This document shows positions 9,505 to 18,156 of a stretch of 64,000 nt of DNA, in pieces; the first letter of the stretch is position 1, and each line of letters opens with the position of its first letter. The notes under the pieces are model-generated. The model made no database searches. It saw only the letters and a program-made list of their open reading frames with translations, and was not told where the DNA came from. Both the position numbers and the translations under genes were made by a program. Origin of the DNA: Agromyces sp. Marseille-P2726 (lineage in GTDB: Bacteria > Actinomycetota > Actinomycetes > Actinomycetales > Microbacteriaceae); the NCBI RefSeq assembly GCF_902809835.1, contig NZ_CADDWM010000014.1, positions 496,001-560,000 of the forward strand. The letters run 5' to 3'.

Positions 9505-11309
9505 GCACCGTCACCGGCGTCCAGGGCGAGGAGCGTCACGACTACACGAAGGCCGAATCCCACCACATCCGGGCGCGAAGCCTGCGGCTGCGCGGTGCGC
9601 TGCTGCACCCCCTGCGCACGCAGCTGTGGCTCACGATGGGCATCATCGTCCTGTCGACGGCCGCGCAGGTCGCCGGACCGGCCATCATCGCCTACGGCAT
9701 CGACCAGGGCCTGCCGGCGCTCATGCGGCAGGACTGGATGCCGCTCGGCCTCGCCGGGATCGGGTATCTCGGCACGGGTGCGATCGGCGCATTCCTGATC
9801 GGGTGGTACATCCGGCAGGCGGCGCGGATCAGCCAGGCGGTGCTCATCGACCTGCGCACCCGCGTGTTCCTGCACACGCAGAAGTTGTCGCTGGAGTTCC
9901 ACGAGTCCTACACCTCGGGGCGCATCATCTCCCGACAGACGAGCGATCTCGACGCCATCCGCGAGCTGCTCGACGAGGGCATCAACCAGCTCGTCATGGG
10001 TGTGCTGTACATGGTGTTCACCGCGGTGGCCCTCGTCTGGCTGGACTGGACCTCGGGTCTCGTGCTCGTGGCCACCCTCGTGCCCCTCGCGGTGCTCACG
10101 CGGTGGTTCCAGGTCCGTTCGCAGCGGCTGTTCCGCCGCTCCCGCGTGGCGAGCGCGAACATGATCGTGCAGTTCGTCGAGACCATGACCGGCATCCGAG
10201 CCGTGCAGGCGTTCCGCAAGGAGCGCCGCAACGAGCGCGAGTTCGCCGCACTCGTGGAGGACTACCGCGGCGTGAACTCACGGGTGCTCGGACTGTTCGC
10301 GGTCTACAACCCGTCGCTCGCGTTCATCGGCAACGCCGCGGTCGCTGCGGTGCTGCTCGTCGGCGGGTTCCGCGTCGTCGACGGTGCGCTCGAGGTCGGC
10401 GTGCTGCTCGCGGCGCTGCTGTACACGAAGCGCTTCTTCGACCCGATGGAAGAGCTCGCCATGTTCTACAACTCGTACCAGTCGGCGGCATCCGCGCTCG
10501 AGAAGATCTCGGGCGTCCTCGAAGAGGAGCCGAGCGTCCCCGATCCCGCGCGACCGGTAGACCTGTGGAACGCCGACGGCCACGTGCGGTTCGAGAACGT
10601 CGAGTTCGCGTACACGCCCGATCGGGTCGTGCTGCCGCGGTTCGACCTCGACATCCCGGCCGGGCAGACGGTCGCACTCGTCGGTTCGACGGGTGCGGGC
10701 AAGTCGACGCTCGCCAAGCTGATCGCGCGGTTCTACGACCCGAGCGACGGCGTGGTCGAGCTCGACGGCGTCGACCTCAGGGCCATGCACCCGAAGGACC
10801 TTCGGCGCGCGATCGTCATGGTGACGCAGGAGGCGTACCTCTTCTCGGGATCGGTGGCCGACAACATCGCGCTCGGCAGGCCCGACGCGCCGTTCGACGA
10901 GATCGTGGCCGCGGCGAAGGCGGTCGGCGCGCACGAGTTCATCGAATCGCTGCCCAACGGGTACGACACCGACGTGAACAAGCGCGGCGGCCGGGTGAGC
11001 GCGGGGCAGCGGCAGCTCATCTCGTTCGCGCGGGCCTTCATCGCGAACCCCGCCGTGCTGATCCTCGACGAGGCGACCTCCTCGCTCGACATCCCGAGCG
11101 AGCGCGCGGTCCAGGAGGGGCTCACGTCCCTCCTCGCCGACCGCACGGCGATCATCATCGCGCACCGCCTCTCGACGGTCGCGATCGCCGACCGGGTCCT
11201 CGTGATGGAGCACGGCCGCATCGTGGAGGACGGCTCGCCCGCCGAGCTCATCGGCGGCACCGGCCGCTTCGCGGCGCTCCACGCGGCGTGGCGCGACTCG
11301 CTCGTGTGA
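9501..11309 (+). CDS. ABC exporter half-transporter, subunit 2 (catalytic ATP site)
   Basis: A 602-residue partner of the preceding gene, coupled by ATGA overlap. A short acidic N-terminus, six membrane helices, then an ATPase with Walker [10 protein letters not shown] (395-403), a Walker B ending LILDE with catalytic Glu524, D-loop SSLD and H-loop IIAHRLSTV. The signature is VSAGQ (499-503) instead of LSGGQ. Combining this signature with subunit 1's Glu-less Walker B gives the degenerate site; the canonical site uses this Glu and subunit 1's LSGGQ. A hairpin terminator built from a GCGGCATCCG inverted pair follows 8 bases after the stop. Confidence 0.9.
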   Translation: MSTVTGVQGEERHDYTKAESHHIRARSLRLRGALLHPLRTQLWLTMGIIVLSTAAQVAGPAIIAYGIDQGLPALMRQDWMPLGLAGIGYLGTGAIGAFLIGWYIRQAARISQAVLIDLRTRVFLHTQKLSLEFHESYTSGRIISRQTSDLDAIRELLDEGINQLVMGVLYMVFTAVALVWLDWTSGLVLVATLVPLAVLTRWFQVRSQRLFRRSRVASANMIVQFVETMTGIRAVQAFRKERRNEREFAALVEDYRGVNSRVLGLFAVYNPSLAFIGNAAVAAVLLVGGFRVVDGALEVGVLLAALLYTKRFFDPMEELAMFYNSYQSAASALEKISGVLEEEPSVPDPARPVDLWNADGHVRFENVEFAYTPDRVVLPRFDLDIPAGQTVALVGSTGAGKSTLAKLIARFYDPSDGVVELDGVDLRAMHPKDLRRAIVMVTQEAYLFSGSVADNIALGRPDAPFDEIVAAAKAVGAHEFIESLPNGYDTDVNKRGGRVSAGQRQLISFARAFIANPAVLILDEATSSLDIPSERAVQEGLTSLLADRTAIIIAHRLSTVAIADRVLVMEHGRIVEDGSPAELIGGTGRFAALHAAWRDSLV

Positions 11310-11317
11310 GGCCGGCC

Positions 11318-11345
11318 GCGGCATCCGTTCAGTGTCGGATGCCGC
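11318..11345. terminator. Bidirectional hairpin between convergent genes
   Basis: GCGGCATCCG (11318-11327) and its perfect complement CGGATGCCGC (11336-11345) enclose an eight-base loop. It lies between the exporter stop (11309) and the decarboxylase end (11352). There is no U-tract. It is one of three gene-end hairpins in the window built from the same decamer. Confidence 0.65.
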
Positions 11346-11351
11346 AGCCGG

Positions 11352-12665
11352 TCACCCGGGCAGCACCACGATGGGGGTCGGACCGAAGCCGTTGAACCCG
11401 GTCGCGGTCGCGGCGGTGTACGCACCCATCATCGGGCTCACGAGCACGTCGCCGGCTCGGAGCGGTGGCAGGCGGAGGGCCCGCGCCATGACGTCGAGGC
11501 TGTCGCACGTCGGGCCGGCGAGCGTGACGGGCTGGTGGGCGCGGGCGCGCAGCCGGCGCACCGCGCGATCCCGGTCGGGTTCGAGGTCGCCGGCGTGCTG
11601 GTCGAGTTCCGCGGCGGCGAAGACGAGCGGATGCGTCGCCTCCGACGGGATGTTCGAGAACGCACCGTAGACCCCGTCGTCGAGGTACGCTCAGCAGCCG
11701 TCGGCGCGCTCCGTGGTGCCGACGACCCGGGTTGCGAGCGTCATGGCGGGCGCCGAGAGGAACCGACCGGGCTCGACGAGCACGCGGTATCGCGAGGGCG
11801 CCTCGGCGAGGGCGGCACGAATGTCGCGGGCCAGCGCCGAGAATTCGGGCACGGGCTCGTCGTAGGGCACCGGGAATCCGCCGCCGATGTCGAGCGTGTC
11901 GAATCGGATGCCGTGGGCCCGTTCGAGGCGGCGCATCAGGGCGAGCGTGCGATGGATGGCACGCATCCACGGTCCGACCGACACCGTCTGGCTTCCGACG
12001 TGGAAGGTGAACCCGGCGACGCGAAGGCCGGCCCGAAGGCAGTGCTCGACGAGCGCGGCGGCCCGCTCGGGAGCGACCCCGAACTTCGACGACAGGTCGC
12101 ATCGCACCTCGGGATTCGGGAACGAGAGTCGCACCAGCACCGCGACATCCGACGGCAGGCCGTGGAACTTCGAAACCTCGCCATGGCTGTCGACCACGAA
12201 CGTCCGGATGCCGCGAAGGTATGACCCCGTGATGTCGGCGACCGTCTTCACGGGGTGCGTGTGCAGGCAGCGGCCGATCGCGACGCCCTCCCGCTCGAGC
12301 AGGTCGATCTCGCCACGGGACGCGACCTCGAAGCTCGCCCCGAAGGCGTCGACGGCATGGACGACGGCGGGGTGGGGGAGCGACTTCGTCGCGAAGTGGA
12401 TCTGGACGTCAGGCAGCTCCTGCCGCAGCGCGAGGAGCTGCGTCGTCACCCGGTCGACGTCGAGCACGAAGAGCGGGGTGCCGTGCGTGCGTAGCAGCGC
12501 ATCGAGACGGATGCGGGCGGCGTATGCGGCCAGCTCCCGCCGAACGAGTTCGCGGTGCGGCGGCTGCTCGGCCGGGGGTTCCGCCGGCTCGGCGGAGCCC
12601 GCCCGGGATGCGCGAGCGACGCGGTCGGCGAAGCGCCGCGATCGTGCCGCGAGTGTGGTGCTCAT
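11352..12665 (-). pseudogene. Ornithine/lysine-type PLP decarboxylase interrupted by in-frame TGA
   Basis: A fold-type III (alanine racemase-like) decarboxylase of 437 codons, in one frame throughout but with TGA as codon 325 (11691-11693). Before it are PLP Lys94 in HFATKSLPHP, HVGSQ, the glycine loop DIGGGFP and EPGRFLSAPA. After it are YLDDGVYGAF and GPTCDSLD with the catalytic Cys387 and acidic partner. In relatives an aromatic or His residue precedes YLDDG, so TGG to TGA is the simple explanation. The 324-residue fragment lacks half of the shared active site. Start ATG 12665 overlaps the upstream membrane gene by four bases. Possibilities: a recent pseudogene, readthrough, or a base-calling error. 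Product would be putrescine or cadaverine. Confidence 0.8.
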
Positions 12666-13225
12666 CGGAGTGCTCCCTCATGTCGGGTTGCGGAGACGAT
12701 GGGGCGGGCGGATGCCCCGGACGCACGCGTCCGGCCGGGCGGGTGCCCGCCGTCGGGGAGGATCGCGCGGCGGCCGAGCTCGAACGAGACGATCGCCACG
12801 GCGTAGAACACGGCGTCGGCGGCGAGCTTGCCCACGAGCCAACCGCCGACGTGGCCGCCGAAGGCCGCGGTCGCGGCGAGGAGCAGGGCGGGTCGCACCG
12901 CGAACGTGTCGACCAGTTCGGCCGGTCCGAACTCGGCGGCGACGGCCCGGGCGGTGAGCCAGGTCGTGGCCCAGACGCGCTGCGCGCGCCGCGGCATCCG
13001 CCGCACTCGATCCGACCGTGCGTGCCCGCGAGCGGCGCGCGCGACGACGAGCGCGTAGTACCCGGCGCTCTCACCGAGCGTGCCGGCGATCGCAGCGACC
13101 ACGAGCGAACCGCTCAGCTCGTAGCCGAGCCACGCGCTTGCGACGGCGGAGATCGTGCCGAACACCTCCAACGGGAGGTACCGCATCACCCACCCGCGCA
13201 CTCGCACGCGATCGATCGACAGCAT
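12662..13225 (-). CDS. Small membrane protein coupled to the decarboxylase
   Basis: A 187-residue protein starting at ATG 13225 with AAGGA (complement of 13232-13236) eight bases upstream, and overlapping the decarboxylase start by four bases. It shows hydrophobic segments near residues 17-35, 42-62, 105-120 and 128-150, with an Arg-rich loop between. I do not recognise a family. The tight coupling suggests that it works with the decarboxylase product, for example in polyamine or amino acid movement, but nothing in the sequence proves transport. Confidence 0.75.
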   Translation of the reverse strand: MLSIDRVRVRGWVMRYLPLEVFGTISAVASAWLGYELSGSLVVAAIAGTLGESAGYYALVVARAARGHARSDRVRRMPRRAQRVWATTWLTARAVAAEFGPAELVDTFAVRPALLLAATAAFGGHVGGWLVGKLAADAVFYAVAIVSFELGRRAILPDGGHPPGRTRASGASARPIVSATRHEGALR

Positions 13226-13421
13226 GCGGCGATCCTTCTCGCGCGCGCGAGGCGCCGGATCCGGGCGGCCCCGCGAGATCCGTGCGTGCTGACACTGGTC
13301 GAGGAGCCCGACGCCTGCTTACCCCTCGAACTGGGAGGAACGGCGACCATGCGCGACGCGATAGCCTCGCCCCAGGGTGGAGGAGACCCCGAAGGTCGAC
13401 GCTGCCCGTGAACGGAGGAAG

Positions 13422-14084
13422 ATGAACGACGCTCGCCCCCTGCGCGTCGCGATCGCCGACGACGCACTGCTGCTCCGCGAGGGGATCGCCAAGGTGCTGG
13501 AGGGCGGTGGGCTCGACGTGGTCGCATCCGTCGGAACCGGCGACGAACTCCTCGAGGTGCTGCAGGCAGGTGACGTCGATGCGGCGGTGCTCGACATCCG
13601 GATGCCGCCGAGCTACCGCGACGAGGGCATCGTCGCGCTCGAATCGATCCGCGCCAACGGCTCGACGGTCGGCGTCCTGCTGCTCTCGATGTACGCGACG
13701 CCCGAGTACGCCCTTCGCGTCATGGGCGCGGGCAGCGGCACGGGCTACCTGCTGAAGGAGCGGGTCTCGGAACCCCAGACGCTCGTGCGGGCGGTGGAGA
13801 CGGTCGCGTCGGGCGGTTCCGTCGTCGATCCCGAGGTCGTCGAGCAGTTGGTGAAGCGCACCCGGGCGGATGACCCGCTCTCGCGCCTGACCGAACGGGA
13901 GCGCTCGGTGCTCGAGCTGATGGCGCAGGGCTACTCGAACGGCGGCATCGCGCAGACCCTGTTCCTCGGCCTGAAGACCGTCGAGACGCACGTGCGCAGC
14001 ATCCTCCAGAAGCTCGACCTCGAGGAGTCGCCCGAGCATCACCGGCGGGTGCTCGCCGTGCTCACGCTCCTCGGCGAGCGGTGA
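13422..14084 (+). CDS. NarL/LuxR-family response regulator
   Basis: A 220-residue two-domain regulator. The receiver has the acidic pair in IADDALLLREGI, phospho-acceptor Asp58 in VLDIRMPP, and the conserved Lys in TGYLLKERV. The output is a LuxR-type helix-turn-helix (LTERERSVLELMAQGYSN...KTVETHV). ATG 13422 has GGAGGA directly upstream; an in-frame GTG at 13377 lacks one. TAGCCT (13362-13367) is the likely -10, giving a leader of about 48 bases, and shares the intergenic space with the divergent membrane gene. It is coupled to the next histidine kinase gene by overlap (GTGA). The regulon is unknown. Confidence 0.92.
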   Translation: MNDARPLRVAIADDALLLREGIAKVLEGGGLDVVASVGTGDELLEVLQAGDVDAAVLDIRMPPSYRDEGIVALESIRANGSTVGVLLLSMYATPEYALRVMGAGSGTGYLLKERVSEPQTLVRAVETVASGGSVVDPEVVEQLVKRTRADDPLSRLTERERSVLELMAQGYSNGGIAQTLFLGLKTVETHVRSILQKLDLEESPEHHRRVLAVLTLLGER

Positions 14085-15874
14085 TGGCGCCCGGCCGTAA
14101 GGGCCGGATCGTCAGACGAAGCATCGCCATCGCGGCCGTCGTCGCCGTGAGCCTCGCGATGGAGGTGTCGGGATTCCTCGCGACCCCCGACGCCGAGCGC
14201 CCCGAGGTGGCGTGGGTCACGCTGCACGCGGTCGTGCCGCTCGTGTTCGCGGCGTGCGCCGGCATCGCCTGGGCGATCGGCCCGTCGCGGGTGCCGGCGC
14301 GGCTCATGGTGATCTTCCCGATCCTGTGGATTCCGCAGACGTTCTACGCCGTGATCGGCGGGCTCGGCTGGCTGTGGCCGGTCGTGCGCGGCATCGACCT
14401 GTGGTGGGCCGTGCTCACCGGCATCCTCGTGCTGGTGTATCCACGCGGGTGGCTCGGCGACCGCACCGACCGTGTGATCGCACGCATCGCCGTGGCCGCC
14501 TCGCTCGTGAACCTCATCGTGGTCGTGCTGTTCGCCTCGCCCGACGCCGCCCCCTGCGACTGTGCGCCCAACGTCTACCAGATCACCGAGGCGCCCGCGC
14601 TGTTCGCGTTCGTCGACATCGGCTTCCGGGTCGTCGGCGCCGGCCTCGCCCTCGTGATCGCGGGCCGACTCCTCGTGCGGTGGGTGCGAGGGAGCGTGCC
14701 CGCGCGCGCGGTGGCGTTCCTCATGCCGGTCGCACTGCTCGCCTGGGTCCTCACCGTGCTGGCCCTGGTCGTCAGCTACGCCATGTCGGCGACGAGCCTC
14801 CAGGTCATCGACACGGTCTCGCTCATCGCCATCGCGTCGATCCCGGTCAGCTACGTCGCAGGCATCGCGCACACCCGGAACATGCGCGCCCGCGTGGCCG
14901 ACCTCATGCGCATCACCCGGGAGGGCGCCGACCGCGGGCTCTGGGCCGAGTCGCTCGCGCGCACGCTCCGTGACGCCTCGGTGCGCGTCTACTGGTGGGA
15001 CGAGGAGAACGGCCGATATGCGGATGCCGCGGGGGAGCCCATCGAGCACGACCCCGCCGACCGCAACGGCGACCACAGCCTCCTGCCGGTCTCGTCGCCG
15101 ACCGGCATGCCGATCGCGCTGATCCGCCACGACCGGGTGCTCACCACGAACTCGCGACTCCTCGACGGCGTGTCGAGCGCACTGCGGCTCTCGGTCGACA
15201 ACGGCCGGCTGCGATCCGAGATCGAGCGAACCCTCGAGCAGGTGCGGCAGTCGCGCCAGCGCATCGTCGAGGCGGGGGTCGAGGCGCGACGTCGCATCGA
15301 GCGCGACCTGCACGACGGCGCCCAGCAGCACCTCGTGTCGCTGGGGATGAGTCTGCGGCTCGCCGCCAACACGGCGCGCGAGCATGGGGACGAGCCGCTG
15401 ACGTCCGCCCTCGAGGACACGATCACCATGCTGAACCAGGCGCTGCGCGAACTGCGGGAGCTCGCCCACGGCATCCACCCGAGCCTGCTGTCGTCGGGCG
15501 GACTGGCGCTCGCCGTCCCCGAGCTGGCCGGACGCTGTCCCGTGCCGGTCGAGGTCGACGTGCAGGCCGAGGGGCGGCTCCCCGAGCTCATCGAGTCGAC
15601 CGCGTACTTCGTGCTCGCGGAATGCCTGGCGAACGTGGCCAAGCACTCGGGGGCGTCGCGGGCGTGGGTGCGAGCGCACGTCTTCGACCACGAGCTGCGG
15701 CTCGTGGTGCGCGACAACGGGGTCGGCGGCGCGTCACTCGAGGCCGGCACCGGCATGCTGGGCATCAGCGACCGGATCGACGCCGTCGACGGCTCGCTCG
15801 AGCTCGAGAGCCCGCCCGGCGCCGGGACCACCGTGACGATGCGGATTCCGCTGCACGAGGCGCCTTCCGAGTAG
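14081..15874 (+). CDS. DesK/NarL-type membrane sensor histidine kinase
   Basis: A 597-residue kinase with about eight N-terminal membrane helices (residues ~10-265), a short GAF-like linker, then a HisKA_3 domain with phospho-acceptor His411 in RIERDLHDGAQQ, and a C-terminal HATPase with N-box CLANVAKHS and G-boxes DNGVGG and GTGMLGI. The HTH regulator before it is its obvious partner. The start may be GTG 14081 (overlapping the regulator stop) or the next codon, ATG 14084. A CDC motif in an outside loop (PDAAPCDCAP) is unusual and could bind metal or form a disulfide; this is speculation. Confidence 0.92.
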   Translation: MMAPGRKGRIVRRSIAIAAVVAVSLAMEVSGFLATPDAERPEVAWVTLHAVVPLVFAACAGIAWAIGPSRVPARLMVIFPILWIPQTFYAVIGGLGWLWPVVRGIDLWWAVLTGILVLVYPRGWLGDRTDRVIARIAVAASLVNLIVVVLFASPDAAPCDCAPNVYQITEAPALFAFVDIGFRVVGAGLALVIAGRLLVRWVRGSVPARAVAFLMPVALLAWVLTVLALVVSYAMSATSLQVIDTVSLIAIASIPVSYVAGIAHTRNMRARVADLMRITREGADRGLWAESLARTLRDASVRVYWWDEENGRYADAAGEPIEHDPADRNGDHSLLPVSSPTGMPIALIRHDRVLTTNSRLLDGVSSALRLSVDNGRLRSEIERTLEQVRQSRQRIVEAGVEARRRIERDLHDGAQQHLVSLGMSLRLAANTAREHGDEPLTSALEDTITMLNQALRELRELAHGIHPSLLSSGGLALAVPELAGRCPVPVEVDVQAEGRLPELIESTAYFVLAECLANVAKHSGASRAWVRAHVFDHELRLVVRDNGVGGASLEAGTGMLGISDRIDAVDGSLELESPPGAGTTVTMRIPLHEAPSE

Positions 15875-15880
15875 CGCCCG

Positions 15881-16198
15881 TCACGGACGCCAGCGACACG
15901 CGGCCAGGTCGATCCGGTAGCCCTCGTCGTCGGTCGTCGGAAGGAGGGGTGTGCCCTCGGCCTCGTAGTGACGGCGAGCGCGGTCGCCCTTGCCGACCGG
16001 GGGTCGCCCGCCGGCGCGGATCACCCGCCACCACGGGACCTCCGCCCCGCTCTTCGCCATCACCCGGCCGACCGCGCGGGCTCCGCGCGAACCGAGTAGG
16101 GCCGCGACGTCGCCGTAGGTCGCGACGTGCCCGGGCGGGATGTCGGCGACGACCGAGAGCACCGCCTCGGTGAAGTCCGCCGATGCAGCGACGGTCAC
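15881..16198 (-). CDS. Alkyltransferase-like (ATL) DNA-damage binding protein
   Basis: A 105-residue MGMT C-domain homolog. It keeps the DNA-binding helix-turn-helix (GHVATYGDVAALLG and the SRGARAVGRVM finger region) but the active-site PCHRV of true O6-alkylguanine transferases is replaced by PWWRVI, with Trp for Cys. This is the diagnostic change of ATL proteins, which bind O6-alkylguanine without repairing it and direct the lesion to nucleotide excision repair. GTG 16198 is used; the stop of the upstream acetyltransferase is only ten bases away, so they are probably co-transcribed. The start lacks a clear Shine-Dalgarno. Confidence 0.87.
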   Translation of the reverse strand: MTVAASADFTEAVLSVVADIPPGHVATYGDVAALLGSRGARAVGRVMAKSGAEVPWWRVIRAGGRPPVGKGDRARRHYEAEGTPLLPTTDDEGYRIDLAACRWRP

Positions 16199-16208
16199 GG
16201 CACCCGGG

Positions 16209-16661
16209 TCAGAGCTGGAGCTTGCCGATGCGGTCGCCGTACTGCGTCTCGCCGACGTCGACGAAGCCGATGCGCAGGAAGAAGGCCTCGGGGCCCTCTT
16301 CGCCCGGCTCCCAGAGCACGTTGATGTGGTCGAACCCGCGACGCTTGGCCTCCTCGGCGAGTGCGTGTGCCAGGAACCGGCCGACGCCCCTGCCCTGTGC
16401 CTCGGCGTCGACGTTGATGCGCCAGATGCAGGCGCGGAACTCCTCGTGCTCGTTCTCGGGGTCGAAGTTGCCGTGGATGAAACCGACGACCTTGTCGTCG
16501 TTGAGCGCGACGCGCTGCCACGAGGTCGCGGGGTTCACGACGGATGCCTCGGCGGCGTAGGTGACCGGCGCGATGAACTGCTCCTGGCCGGGCTTCAGCG
16601 ACAGCGAGTTCGCGGCCACGATGTTCGACGCGTTCAGTTCTTCCAGTCGCAGGTCAGCCAT
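16209..16661 (-). CDS. GNAT-family N-acetyltransferase
   Basis: A 150-residue single-domain acetyltransferase. The acetyl-CoA pyrophosphate loop is [18 protein letters not shown], with later [11 protein letters not shown] typical of diamine/spermidine-type GNATs (PaiA/BltD-like). In the complement, TATAGC (16670-16675) lies eight bases before ATG 16661, so the mRNA is likely leaderless. The ATL gene follows in the same direction. The acceptor substrate is not predictable with confidence; a polyamine is possible, which would fit the decarboxylase nearby. Confidence 0.85.
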   Translation of the reverse strand: MADLRLEELNASNIVAANSLSLKPGQEQFIAPVTYAAEASVVNPATSWQRVALNDDKVVGFIHGNFDPENEHEEFRACIWRINVDAEAQGRGVGRFLAHALAEEAKRRGFDHINVLWEPGEEGPEAFFLRIGFVDVGETQYGDRIGKLQL

Positions 16662-16745
16662 GCGCCAAGGCTATATGGTGGCCCCGCGCGGTCGGAAGCC
16701 GTGCGTGGGACCCGGTGAGGGCCGGTCGGCGACGTCGCCGCGATT

Positions 16746-16763
16746 TGTCTCGATGTCGAGACA
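16746..16763. promoter_or_regulatory. Perfect palindromic operator upstream of icd
   Basis: TGTCTCGATGTCGAGACA is a perfect 18-bp dyad about 92 bases before the icd start. TAAGCT at 16778-16783 is the likely -10 box, placing the dyad over the -35 region. This is a typical repressor position. The binding protein is not encoded next to it and I cannot name it with confidence. Confidence 0.6.
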
Positions 16764-16854
16764 GTCGGACGAGGCGGTAAGCTGGCAGGCGGCGTGTCCG
16801 CTCCGCCGTCCGAGACTTTCCTCATCGCCTCGAGAAATCCAAGGAGAACTCCAC

Positions 16855-18072
16855 TTGTCAAAGATCAAGGTTGAAGGCACCGTCGTCGAGCTCGACGGCG
16901 ACGAGATGACGCGCATCATCTGGCAGGCCATCAAGGACCAGCTCATCCACCCGTACCTCGACGTGAACCTCGAGTACTACGACCTCTCGATCCAGAAGCG
17001 CGACGAGACCGACGACCAGATCACCATCGACGCCGCGAACGCCATCAAGCGGCACGGCGTCGGCGTGAAGTGCGCGACCATCACGCCCGACGAGGCTCGC
17101 GTCGAGGAGTTCGGCCTGAAGAAGATGTGGCGCTCGCCGAACGGCACCATCCGCAACATCCTCGGCGGCGTCATCTTCCGCGAGCCGATCATCATCTCGA
17201 ACATCCCGCGCCTCGTTCCCGGCTGGAACAAGCCGATCGTCGTCGGCCGCCACGCGTTCGGCGACCAGTACCGCGCCACCGACTTCCGCTTCGAGGGCGA
17301 AGGCACCCTCACGATGACGTTCACGCCGAAAGACGGCTCCGAGCCGCAGTCGTTCGAGGTGTTCCAGGCCCCGGGTGCCGGCGTGGCAATGGGCATGTAC
17401 AACCTCGACGAGTCGATCAAGGACTTCGCCCGGGCCTCGCTCAACTACGGGCTCGACCGCAACTACCCCGTCTACCTCTCGACGAAGAACACGATCCTGA
17501 AGGCCTATGACGGCCGCTTCAAGGACCTGTTCCAGGAGGTGTTCGACACCGAGTTCAAGGAGCGGTTCGACGAGGCCGGCCTCACGTACGAGCACCGCCT
17601 CATCGACGACATGGTCGCCGCGAGCCTCAAGTGGGAGGGCGGCTACGTCTGGGCGTGCAAGAACTACGACGGCGACGTGCAGTCCGACACCGTCGCCCAG
17701 GGCTTCGGGTCGCTGGGCCTCATGACCTCGGTGCTGGCAACGCCCGACGGCAAGGTCGTCGAGGCCGAGGCGGCGCACGGCACGGTCACGCGCCACTACC
17801 GCCAGCACCAGCAGGGCAAGCCCACGTCGACCAACCCGATCGCCTCGATCTACGCCTGGACGCGCGGCCTCGCGCACCGCGGCAAGCTCGACGGCAACCA
17901 GGAGCTCATCGACTTCTCGCACACCCTCGAGGACGTCGTCGTGAAGACCGTCGAGTCGGGCGCCATGACGAAGGACCTCGCGCTCCTCGTCGGTCCCGAC
18001 CAGGCGTACCAGACGACCGAGGAGTTCCTCTCGACGCTCAGCGACAACCTGAAGGCGCGCATCGCCGCGTAG
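16855..18072 (+). CDS. icd: NADP-dependent isocitrate dehydrogenase (homodimeric)
   Basis: TCA-cycle oxidative decarboxylation of isocitrate to 2-oxoglutarate. The product has 405 residues and is of the eukaryotic-like dimeric type ([63 protein letters not shown]), not the monomeric type of Corynebacterium. TTG 16855 is chosen because AAGGAG stands at 16841-16846 and the protein begins [10 protein letters not shown] as in relatives; the frame is open further upstream but without homology. Regulation: an 18-bp palindrome at the promoter. A strong hairpin terminator follows 13 bases after the stop. Confidence 0.96.
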   Translation: MSKIKVEGTVVELDGDEMTRIIWQAIKDQLIHPYLDVNLEYYDLSIQKRDETDDQITIDAANAIKRHGVGVKCATITPDEARVEEFGLKKMWRSPNGTIRNILGGVIFREPIIISNIPRLVPGWNKPIVVGRHAFGDQYRATDFRFEGEGTLTMTFTPKDGSEPQSFEVFQAPGAGVAMGMYNLDESIKDFARASLNYGLDRNYPVYLSTKNTILKAYDGRFKDLFQEVFDTEFKERFDEAGLTYEHRLIDDMVAASLKWEGGYVWACKNYDGDVQSDTVAQGFGSLGLMTSVLATPDGKVVEAEAAHGTVTRHYRQHQQGKPTSTNPIASIYAWTRGLAHRGKLDGNQELIDFSHTLEDVVVKTVESGAMTKDLALLVGPDQAYQTTEEFLSTLSDNLKARIAA

Positions 18073-18085
18073 TCCCCGTTGCGGA

Positions 18086-18111
18086 GGGTCGGATGCCGCG
18101 GCATCCGACCC
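18086..18111 (+). terminator. icd terminator hairpin
   Basis: GGGTCGGATGCC (18086-18097) pairs perfectly with GGCATCCGACCC (18100-18111), a 12-bp stem with a minimal loop, followed by TTCGGCGTTTCC. It contains the palindrome formed by overlapping copies of CGGATGCCGC and GCGGCATCCG. Confidence 0.8.
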
Positions 18112-18156
18112 TTCGGCGTTTCCGTGCTCCGGCGACCCGCGGTGCAGGATGGGGGC

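Noticed and set aside
13377..13421. GTG 13377 as the response regulator start
   Set aside because: The extra 15 residues are polar and lack a ribosome site; ATG 13422 has GGAGGA and starts right at the receiver domain.
16561..16854. N-terminal extension of icd to an ATG at 16561
   Set aside because: It would overlap the GNAT gene and its promoter, has no ribosome site and adds about 98 residues absent in the family; TTG 16855 has AAGGAG and the correct N-terminus.
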